From: Ruminococcus sp.
Lineage (GTDB): Bacteria; Bacillota; Clostridia; Oscillospirales; Ruminococcaceae
Direction of reading: 5' to 3'
Length of the DNA stretch: 9,152 bases
NCBI GenBank assembly: GCA_024697705.1
Contig: JAILFF010000243.1
Location: forward strand, 1-9,152
Each line of letters begins with the position of its first letter. The stretch's first letter is position 1. Below the pieces are notes generated by a model, which saw nothing but the letters and a program-made list of their open reading frames with translations, did not search any database and was not told the DNA's origin. The position numbers were made by a program, and so were the translations under genes. Of the stretch, positions 1 to 5,320 are shown piece after piece.

Positions 1-768
1 ATGAACGTTGACTGGTGGAGGTTCGACGGAGCGGGTTCAAGCTCCTCCGAGACCGACAAGGCTTATATCTTCAAGAATACCTTCGAGGGCAGACTTGACG
101 GCGTTACGGACAGATGCGGCGCGTCGGTAGCCTTAAGCAGCGACGAAGCATACGAGGGCAGCGGCTCGGCATACGTTTCGGAACGCTCGTCTTCATGGCA
201 GGGCGTGGGAAAGAGCCTGAATTACAAGTTCAAAGCGGGCGAGAAATACAGCTTCTCGGCGATAGTAAAGTATAACGAAGGCGCACCAACTACGAAATTC
301 CACCTCACTCTCCAGTATAACGACGCGGACGACGAGGCTAACTATGTAAAGATCGACACAAAGAACGTCGCAAAGGGCGAGTGGACGCAGCTTTCAAACA
401 CGAGCTTCGAGATACCCGCGGGCGCCAAGAGTCCTCTTGTTTATGTGGAGACCGAAGGCGATTCCGACGACGATGATCCCGCAACAAACTTCTATCTCGA
501 TAATTTCTTTGCGGCAGTTGATGGCACGGTCATCGAAGGACCGCAGGCATCGGCTGAGTCAGCGGTCACGGTGTGGGGCGACGCCAACGTTGACGGCAAA
601 GTGGATATGAGCGACGCAGTTCTTGTAATGCAGTCGGTCAAAGACCCCGATAAGTACAAGCTTACGGCACAGGGCGCTTACAATGCGGACGTATTCGAGA
701 CGGGCGGCGGGATCACGGCTGATGACGCGGATACGATCAAGAAGTATCTGGTAAATAAGATCGGATAA
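1..768 (+). CDS. 3' part of a secreted enzyme: (CBM6 end)-CBM22-dockerin, 5'-truncated
   Basis: The reading frame is open at the left edge and stops with TAA at 766-768, giving 255 visible residues. The ATG at position 1 is very unlikely to be the start: no signal peptide follows, and the first residues (NVDWWRF) look like the last beta-strand of a CBM6 module, followed by a Ser-rich linker (GAGSSSS). Residues about 22-180 are a CBM22 xylan-binding module (SSSWQG, NYVKID, VYVET). A dockerin fills residues about 190-255; its first calcium loop is canonical (D194, N196, D198, G199, D202) and its second is altered (NADV...GGGIT). The dockerin is C-terminal, so the catalytic domain must lie upstream. 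A GH43-CBM6 pair would fit, as at the other end of this window, but that is inference. The protein would be exported and bound to a cellulosome scaffoldin. Confidence is high for the visible modules and low for the missing activity. Confidence 0.9.
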   Translation: MNVDWWRFDGAGSSSSETDKAYIFKNTFEGRLDGVTDRCGASVALSSDEAYEGSGSAYVSERSSSWQGVGKSLNYKFKAGEKYSFSAIVKYNEGAPTTKFHLTLQYNDADDEANYVKIDTKNVAKGEWTQLSNTSFEIPAGAKSPLVYVETEGDSDDDDPATNFYLDNFFAAVDGTVIEGPQASAESAVTVWGDANVDGKVDMSDAVLVMQSVKDPDKYKLTAQGAYNADVFETGGGITADDADTIKKYLVNKIG

Positions 769-852
769 GCTCTCCGAGAACCGATGATGCTGCATTGAAG
801 CTGCTGCCTTTGCCGAACATCTTTCTTTCAATGAAGGATTTTAGTCACATCA

Positions 853-875
853 AAAATGCCGAATCAAGGCATTTT
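853..875 (+). terminator. Weak terminator-like or intercistronic hairpin after the first gene
   Basis: A perfect 8-bp inverted repeat, AAAATGCC (853-860) and GGCATTTT (868-875), encloses a 7-nt loop. The only T-run is the four T's of the 3' arm, followed by AATAG. It could therefore be a weak intrinsic terminator or an RNA-processing or stabilising hairpin in a two-gene transcript. No better terminator is visible between 769 and 935. Confidence 0.45.
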
Positions 876-892
876 AATAGCAGATGATAATT

Positions 893-910
893 TGTAAGCT
901 TTTGCTTACA
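893..910 (+). promoter_or_regulatory. Stem-loop just upstream of the esterase RBS
   Basis: TGTAAGC (893-899) and GCTTACA (904-910) pair perfectly around a TTTT loop. The stem ends 12 nt before the GGAGG ribosome binding site. It has no T-tract after it and so is not a terminator. Its place between a possible terminator and the RBS suggests a role in mRNA stability, processing or translation of the esterase. That role is inference. Confidence 0.45.
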
Positions 911-922
911 CAAAATGAGATT

Positions 923-927
923 GGAGG
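923..927 (+). promoter_or_regulatory. Ribosome binding site that fixes the esterase start
   Basis: GGAGG lies 8 nt before the ATG at 936. The upstream in-frame ATG at 915 precedes this Shine-Dalgarno sequence and has none of its own, so 936 is the better start. From 936 the protein also begins directly with a normal signal peptide. Confidence 0.8.
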
Positions 928-935
928 AATTTGAG

Positions 936-2579
936 ATGTCAAGTTCAAAAACGATGGCAAAAAAAGTATTGTCGGTACTGTCGTCGGCAGCGATGGCGGC
1001 ATCCATGCTGGCTTTTTCGCCGTCAATGACCGCGATCACCGCCAATGCAGCCGATTCGGGCAGCTACCTGTTCCACGACACTTTTGAAAGCGGAACGGAC
1101 GACTGGTCGGCAAGAGGCAGCTGCACGGCTGCAACAAGCAGCACGGCTAAGTATCAGGGCTCAAAGTCGCTGTTCCTTTCGGGAAGGACGTCTGCGTGGA
1201 ACGGCGGACAGAAATCCCTCAGCTCGACCACTTTCGTTTCGGGCAAGAGTTACGCATTCAGCGCCTGCTTTGCCAATCTCGACGGTGAAAGATCTACGGA
1301 ATTCAAGCTCACGCTCCAGTACAACATTGGCGGCACGGCGAATTACGACAAGATAGCTCAGACTGTTGCGGGGCGCGGCGAGTTCGTTCAGCTTTACAAT
1401 GCCAATTACACTATTCCCGAAGGGGCGACCGACCTCGTTCTCGTAGTCGAGACCACTACCGATACCTGCGATTTCTATGTAGATGAGATCATTGCCGCTC
1501 CCGCCGGCACGGAGATCGAAGGTCCCGTGTCTGCCATGATACCCCGTGTGGGCTCGGGCGACGTTAACTTAGACGGCAAGATCAACATAGCCGACTTTAT
1601 AGAGCTCAAAAAAGGCATACGTTTCGGTGCGCTTGTCGGTGAAGCCGCACAGAACGCGGACGTAGATCAGAGCGGCGAGATAGATGAAGCAGACGCGGAG
1701 ATGCTCAGAGCTTATATTTGCGGTGAGATCAATGCGTTCCCGAAGCCGACTCCCAAGCCGGGCGAACATCTTTCGATGGCGGACTTTACCGCAAAGGTAC
1801 AGCCCACGATCGTAGAGAAAGAGCCCGATTCGGCTAACCGGCAGAAAGCGGGCGTGACCTACGGTCAGATCCAGAAGAAGAGCTACTACTCGACCACCTG
1901 CAACAGACAGAAGGACGTAAATATTCTTCTGCCTCCCAACTATGATTCGAGCAAGAAGTATCCCGTAATGTACATCATGCACGGCTACTACGAAGGCATC
2001 GACAGAATGCTCACTAAGGGCAATGCCGAAATGCACACCCGCGAGATGATCGGAAACGCTATCGCCGAGGGTGCCGCCAAGGAAATGATCTGCGTATTCC
2101 CCGACGTATTCTCAAGCCCCACTCTCAAGTCCTGCACGGGTATGGACGAAACTAACAATCAGGCTTACGATAACTTCATAAACGACCTCACCAAAGACCT
2201 TATGCCCTATATCGAGCAGAATTACAGCATACTGACGGGCAAGGACAACACTGCTATCACAGGCTTCTCGATGGGCGGACGCGAATCTCTCCTTATCGGC
2301 ATGAAGAAGCCCGATATGTTCGGCTATATCGGCGCTATCTGCCCCGCTCCCGGAGTTAACGGCTCGTTCAACTGGAGCAGTGACAATCAGCCTTACTTCC
2401 TTATGATAACAGCCGGAAGCGACGATAAAACTGTTTACGACAATCCCAAGACCTATCACACCAACTTTGAGAGAAACGGCGTTCCTCATATCTGGCACTA
2501 TGTAAACGGCGGCTATCACGGCGATAACTGCATAAGAGCTCACCTCTATAACTTCTTCCGCATAGCTTTCCAAAACTGA
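936..2579 (+). CDS. Secreted cellulosomal CE1 esterase: CBM22-dockerin-CE1 (probable feruloyl or acetyl-xylan esterase)
   Basis: This 547-residue protein has a signal peptide (KK followed by a hydrophobic stretch, probable cleavage after ANA at residue 38). A CBM22 follows at about 43-190 (TSAWNG, NYDKI, VVET), then an internal dockerin at about 206-268 with two canonical calcium loops (D209/N211/D213/D220 and D242/D244/S246/D253). After a PKPTPKPG linker, a CE1 alpha/beta-hydrolase runs from about 305 to 547. The serine nucleophile is S445 in GFSMGG, the likely acid is D496 or D497 (GSDD), and the histidine is H528 (GGYHGD). Their order and spacing match the CE1 fold of cellulosomal feruloyl esterases. 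It should remove ferulate or acetate esters from arabinoxylan outside the cell while bound to scaffoldin. The CE1 family also includes acetylxylan esterases and the sequence alone does not settle which. A dockerin between binding and catalytic modules is less common than a terminal one. It ends before a strong terminator at 2630. Confidence 0.92.
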   Translation: MSSSKTMAKKVLSVLSSAAMAASMLAFSPSMTAITANAADSGSYLFHDTFESGTDDWSARGSCTAATSSTAKYQGSKSLFLSGRTSAWNGGQKSLSSTTFVSGKSYAFSACFANLDGERSTEFKLTLQYNIGGTANYDKIAQTVAGRGEFVQLYNANYTIPEGATDLVLVVETTTDTCDFYVDEIIAAPAGTEIEGPVSAMIPRVGSGDVNLDGKINIADFIELKKGIRFGALVGEAAQNADVDQSGEIDEADAEMLRAYICGEINAFPKPTPKPGEHLSMADFTAKVQPTIVEKEPDSANRQKAGVTYGQIQKKSYYSTTCNRQKDVNILLPPNYDSSKKYPVMYIMHGYYEGIDRMLTKGNAEMHTREMIGNAIAEGAAKEMICVFPDVFSSPTLKSCTGMDETNNQAYDNFINDLTKDLMPYIEQNYSILTGKDNTAITGFSMGGRESLLIGMKKPDMFGYIGAICPAPGVNGSFNWSSDNQPYFLMITAGSDDKTVYDNPKTYHTNFERNGVPHIWHYVNGGYHGDNCIRAHLYNFFRIAFQN

Positions 2580-2629
2580 TTCGGCATTTCGGATATACTC
2601 GAATAAGATACGCTCATTACTATGAATTT

Positions 2630-2661
2630 AAAAGCTCCGGCAGTTTTGTCGGAGCTTTTTT
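2630..2661. terminator. Rho-independent terminator, probably bidirectional
   Basis: AAAAGCTCCG (2630-2639) and CGGAGCTTTT (2650-2659) form a 10-bp perfect stem around a 10-nt loop, with a run of six T's at 2656-2661. It lies 50 nt after the esterase stop codon. On the minus strand the same stem ends in TTTTAAATT, so it can also serve the converging regulator gene, whose stop is at 2692-2694. Confidence 0.9.
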
Positions 2662-2691
2662 ATCGTTGATTCAATTGTCGGAGTTGATCGG

Positions 2692-4974
2692 TTATTTCTG
2701 CGGGAGGTCGTGATCGTCCGTACTTTTTTTGTCGGACAATTGCTTATCGGACAGGCTGTTGCGGTAGCTGTTCGGGGTGGTGCCCGTCAGCTGGCGGAAC
2801 TGGCGCATGAAATACTTTTCGTCCGTATAACCGCATTTGAAGGAGATGGCGGGGATACCCAGTGTTGTGGAGAGCAGAAGGTATTTTGCCATCGCGATGC
2901 GGCTCATTATGACGTCCTGATGGAAGCTTATGCCGAAAATATCCTTGTAGGAGGCTCGGAAATGACCGTAGCTCAAGTGGAAATCGCGGCAGGTCTTTTG
3001 GGCGTCCCATTCTTTTCCGGGCTCGCGGTACATGGAATTTCTTACCTTAAGATAGTCTTTGTAGTGCGCGTGATGCCGTTCGTCGGAAAGCTGTTTTATC
3101 TTCATGTTGATATCTTCGCTCAGTGCGGAAATACACTCGTCGATGCTTTCGTCCGCCGAGAGCGTTCTTGAAGCCATAAAGAGCGTGTCGATGCCTCTCT
3201 CCTGAATATAGAGGGGAGCATGGGAGATTATCGTCTCCAGTCTGTCCGTGATAATGGAGATATCCTCCTCCGTGAGTTCGCTCGCGGCGGCAAGCGCATA
3301 CAGCTTTTCGGAAAGCTTTCCGCAGAAACCGCCGATATCTGCGGCGATGTGGTTCAGACATTCGGAGATCTCTATATCCAGTCTTATGGAGAGATTTTTC
3401 TTTTCGATACGGCTGTCGTCCGAGTAGATTCCCGTGCGTATCATTATGATCGGCAGCTTCTCCTGCTCGCTCAGCTTTTTGCGGGCGCCCGCAAGCTCGT
3501 GAGCAAAGCCGGGTTTGTTGTAAAGTCCCGTAGCCGTATCGTGATATTCCGAAAGATTCCTACATTCAAGGAGGGTGTTGATATCGTTCTTCATGCGAAG
3601 CACCTGCAAGGCGTTTACGGATATCTTGAGCCATTCGATCATGACCGAATCATAGGTATCGGGGGTGGTGTACTGGAAAATGAAGTGCCCGAACTCCTTG
3701 CCCTCCGAAAACAGCGGCGTGAAGTAGAGGAACTTCTTGTCCCCCGCGCCCGGAAGCTCTTCGGGGTAAAGATCGCCCCTTGTGAAGATCGCGGGCTCGT
3801 CCGGACCCTTTTCGGGGCTTATTATGCGGTAGCAGATCATGGGCTCGTTGTTTGAGAACTCGTTTACAGAAGACTTTCGCGAGCGTGTACACCAGTCCTC
3901 ATGCAGGCAGAGGTATATGCCCGATACATTTCTTATCAGGTAGGAAAAGTCCTGGAGGGTGCGTATGTAGTCGGAGATGGATTGGCAGGTGACGGACTGC
4001 TGCTCGAAGTTGCCGCAGAAATTCATTTCGTTATAATACTTGATCTGTCTTACGTCTGTCAGTTCCTCGCGGAGATATTTTTTCTCCACACCGCACGTGC
4101 AGGTCTCGCCCGGGATCATGTATCCCGAAGTGTCGATCTCCTCCATCAGAGCCCCCGTGAGCTTTGACCATATCGTAGCTACGGCTTTTGCGCCTATGGC
4201 TGCGCGGTTGCGCTGATAGGTGGTCAGTATGGGGGAGTGGTATATCCTTTCACCGATATGCTCGTACCCTACCACCATAAGGTCGTCGGGGAGAGTATAA
4301 TCGTGGTCGAACAATCTGTCCAGAAGTCCGAAAGCCATATAATCGTTGGTGCATATCACAGCCTGAGGCAGTCGGCGCTTTCCGCTTATGTATTCATCGG
4401 CGAGATCCTCGCCTGTGTTGTACCAGAAATTGCCGTATATCACATTTTCGTCGCTGAGGGACAGACCTCTCTCCTCCATGATCTCCCTTACGCCATCGAC
4501 GCGCAGGCGGGAGGTCTCATATTCTTCGGGACCCGTAATGACGTCTATGTCCTTAATGCCGTGTACATCGGTGAGGTGGCGGGCGATGTCGCGGAAATCG
4601 CTCTTCACATCTGTATTTATGCAGGTGTAGCCCTCTTTATCGACGTCGGTTATTATGATCGGTATTTCAAGGTCTTTGATATGTTCGTAGATGCGCTTAC
4701 GAAGCTCGGGATAGAGAAGAGATTCGTAAGTAAGGATCAATCCGTCAAGGCGCTCGGAATGTACAAGCTCGTAGATCTTGTTTTCCACCTCTACGTAAGC
4801 GAAATACTCCATGAAATTATAGACGTTTGAGAACACGGCGATATCTATGCCCAGCTCATCGGCTTTTGAAAGTACGCCTTTGAGCATCTGCCGTTGTTCA
4901 CTTTGTGAAGCTCTGGAGGTTATCACGCCTATGAGCGGACGATGATTAGTATGATCGGTATTGTTAGTATTCAT
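2692..4974 (-). CDS. AraC-family regulator with LacI-type sugar-sensor domain and degenerate GGDEF-like segment
   Basis: The protein has 760 residues from the ATG at 4974, which has GAGGAG 6 nt upstream. A longer frame would need a TTG at 5076 with no RBS. Residues about 13-288 are a periplasmic-binding-protein/LacI-type ligand domain (PLIGVIT; CTNDYMAFG; LPDDLMVVGYEHI; LTTYQRN) without the usual LacI N-terminal HTH. Residues about 318-456 are an unassigned, possibly GAF-like region. Residues about 477-610 start with the GGDEF-domain signature DTATGLYNKPGF, but the GGDEF site reads GGFCG, so cyclase activity is unlikely. Residues about 640-738 are an AraC-type double HTH (DFHLSYGHFRASYKDIFG; FKCGYTDEKYFMRQFRQLTG). 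No signal peptide or membrane segment is seen, so it is cytosolic. By analogy to E. coli XylR it may bind xylose or a xylo-oligosaccharide. It is divergent from the xylanase gene and most likely controls that gene and itself; ligand and targets are inferred. Confidence 0.9.
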   Translation of the reverse strand: MNTNNTDHTNHRPLIGVITSRASQSEQRQMLKGVLSKADELGIDIAVFSNVYNFMEYFAYVEVENKIYELVHSERLDGLILTYESLLYPELRKRIYEHIKDLEIPIIITDVDKEGYTCINTDVKSDFRDIARHLTDVHGIKDIDVITGPEEYETSRLRVDGVREIMEERGLSLSDENVIYGNFWYNTGEDLADEYISGKRRLPQAVICTNDYMAFGLLDRLFDHDYTLPDDLMVVGYEHIGERIYHSPILTTYQRNRAAIGAKAVATIWSKLTGALMEEIDTSGYMIPGETCTCGVEKKYLREELTDVRQIKYYNEMNFCGNFEQQSVTCQSISDYIRTLQDFSYLIRNVSGIYLCLHEDWCTRSRKSSVNEFSNNEPMICYRIISPEKGPDEPAIFTRGDLYPEELPGAGDKKFLYFTPLFSEGKEFGHFIFQYTTPDTYDSVMIEWLKISVNALQVLRMKNDINTLLECRNLSEYHDTATGLYNKPGFAHELAGARKKLSEQEKLPIIMIRTGIYSDDSRIEKKNLSIRLDIEISECLNHIAADIGGFCGKLSEKLYALAAASELTEEDISIITDRLETIISHAPLYIQERGIDTLFMASRTLSADESIDECISALSEDINMKIKQLSDERHHAHYKDYLKVRNSMYREPGKEWDAQKTCRDFHLSYGHFRASYKDIFGISFHQDVIMSRIAMAKYLLLSTTLGIPAISFKCGYTDEKYFMRQFRQLTGTTPNSYRNSLSDKQLSDKKSTDDHDLPQK

Positions 4975-4980
4975 ATTTGA

Positions 4981-4988
4981 CTCCTCAA
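4981..4988 (-). promoter_or_regulatory. Ribosome binding site of the regulator
   Basis: On the minus strand TTGAGGAG lies 6 nt before the ATG at 4974-4972. This is a well-spaced Shine-Dalgarno sequence and is the main reason for choosing this start over the in-frame TTG at 5076. Confidence 0.8.
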
Positions 4989-5002
4989 CAAGCAGGTTGT
5001 TT

Positions 5003-5060
5003 TGTACGTCATCAGAAAGTACACTTTGTGAACAGATGTGTTCCCGACAGGTGACGTACA
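5003..5060 (-). promoter_or_regulatory. Structured leader of the regulator: candidate three-way-junction RNA or paired operator
   Basis: A perfect 9-bp inverted repeat, TGTACGTCA (5003-5011) and TGACGTACA (5052-5060), is separated by 40 nt. Between its arms are two further inverted repeats: AAAGT-AC-ACTTT (5016-5027) and GAACA-GATG-TGTTC (5030-5043). In the transcript running toward the regulator these can fold as an outer stem with two inner hairpins, ending 14 nt upstream of the RBS. The outer arms have an ACGT core and could instead be two DNA-binding sites. I do not recognise it as a known riboswitch class. Confidence 0.5.
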
Positions 5061-5078
5061 GTATAAAACGCTTCAATT

Positions 5079-5088
5079 ATTACGTAAT
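5079..5088. repeat. 10-bp perfect palindrome in the regulator leader
   Basis: ATTACGTAAT is perfectly self-complementary and lies about 30 nt downstream of the predicted regulator transcription start. It shares the ACGT core with the arms of the 5003-5060 repeat. It may be a protein-binding site; function unknown. Confidence 0.35.
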
Positions 5089-5122
5089 TTCTTTTGGTTT
5101 TCAAATTTTTTCTCTTATTCAT

Positions 5123-5150
5123 ATTATAGCATAATAATAAAAAAAATCAA
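5123..5150 (-). promoter_or_regulatory. Predicted sigma-A promoter of the regulator
   Basis: On the minus strand TTGATT (5150-5145) and a consensus TATAAT (5128-5123) are separated by 16 nt, in very AT-rich DNA. Transcription would start near 5116, giving an unusually long leader of about 140 nt before the ATG at 4974. A weaker -10-like TATACT at 5065-5060 lacks a good -35. Confidence 0.65.
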
Positions 5151-5151
5151 G

Positions 5152-5187
5152 AGCAAATCTGCAATTTTTTCACCAAATCTGCAAATT
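5152..5187. promoter_or_regulatory. 20-bp-period direct repeat between divergent promoters: candidate AraC-type operator
   Basis: CAAATCTGCAA occurs at 5154-5164 and again at 5174-5184. Aligning 5152-5167 with 5172-5187 gives 14 of 16 matches, with a period of exactly 20 bp, about two helical turns. AraC-family regulators such as AraC and XylR typically bind direct repeats about 20-21 bp apart next to the -35 box. The second copy ends 5-8 nt before the xylanase -35 and the first starts 1-3 nt beyond the regulator -35. Binding by the adjacent regulator is inference. Confidence 0.6.
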
Positions 5188-5192
5188 GTGGG

Positions 5193-5222
5193 TTGAAAAG
5201 CACGGCTTCGCTGTTGTATAAT
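5193..5222 (+). promoter_or_regulatory. Predicted sigma-A promoter of the xylanase gene
   Basis: TTGAAA (5193-5198) and a consensus TATAAT (5217-5222) are 18 nt apart. Transcription would start near 5229-5230, giving a leader of about 91 nt. The spacer is slightly long and the -35 is one base off consensus, which fits an activator-dependent promoter with a site just upstream. Confidence 0.75.
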
Positions 5223-5254
5223 ATAGTTAGAAAAATTAACTATATGTTAGTTAA
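5221..5254 (+). promoter_or_regulatory. Overlapping inverted repeats across the xylanase -10 and start point: candidate repressor operator
   Basis: ATATAGTTA (5221-5229) and TAACTATAT (5237-5245) form a perfect 9-bp inverted repeat with a 7-nt spacer. TTAACTA (5236-5242) and TAGTTAA (5248-5254) form a second, 7-bp repeat with a 5-nt spacer, sharing the middle arm. There are thus three TAGTTA half-sites in alternating orientation, from the -10 box to about +25. A bound dimer here would block transcription. The second repeat is also a possible RNA hairpin at the 5' end of the message. Confidence 0.5.
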
Positions 5255-5299
5255 GCTTATTCATTTTTTCATACGTCGGTAAAACATTTTTTGATCTTT

Positions 5300-5312
5300 T
5301 AAGGAGATGATC
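5300..5312 (+). promoter_or_regulatory. Extended, near-perfect Shine-Dalgarno site of the xylanase gene
   Basis: TAAGGAGATGATC differs at one base from TAAGGAGGTGATC, the full complement of the conserved 16S rRNA 3' end. It ends 8 nt before the ATG at 5321. Counted from the AAGGAG core the spacing is 14 nt, long for a plain site but normal for an extended one. It predicts strong translation. Confidence 0.75.
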
Positions 5313-5320
5313 AGCTTATT

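Noticed and set aside
1..3. ATG at the left edge as the true start of the first gene
   Set aside because: The frame begins inside what looks like the end of a CBM6 domain, with no signal peptide although the protein carries a dockerin. The real start is outside the window.
886..891. -10-like GATAAT upstream of the esterase
   Set aside because: No -35-like hexamer at the right distance. The start point would fall inside the 893-910 hairpin.
915..917. Upstream in-frame ATG as the esterase start
   Set aside because: It precedes the GGAGG site and has no RBS of its own. The ATG at 936 is correctly spaced and gives a clean signal peptide.
4975..5076. N-terminal extension of the regulator from a TTG at 5076
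   Set aside because: No RBS, a non-ATG start, and the added residues overlap the structured leader. The ATG at 4974 has GAGGAG 6 nt upstream.
5062..5078. Catabolite-repression (cre)-like sequence TTGAAGCGTTTTA on the minus strand
   Set aside because: It lacks one base of the half-site spacing and does not fit the consensus well enough to call.
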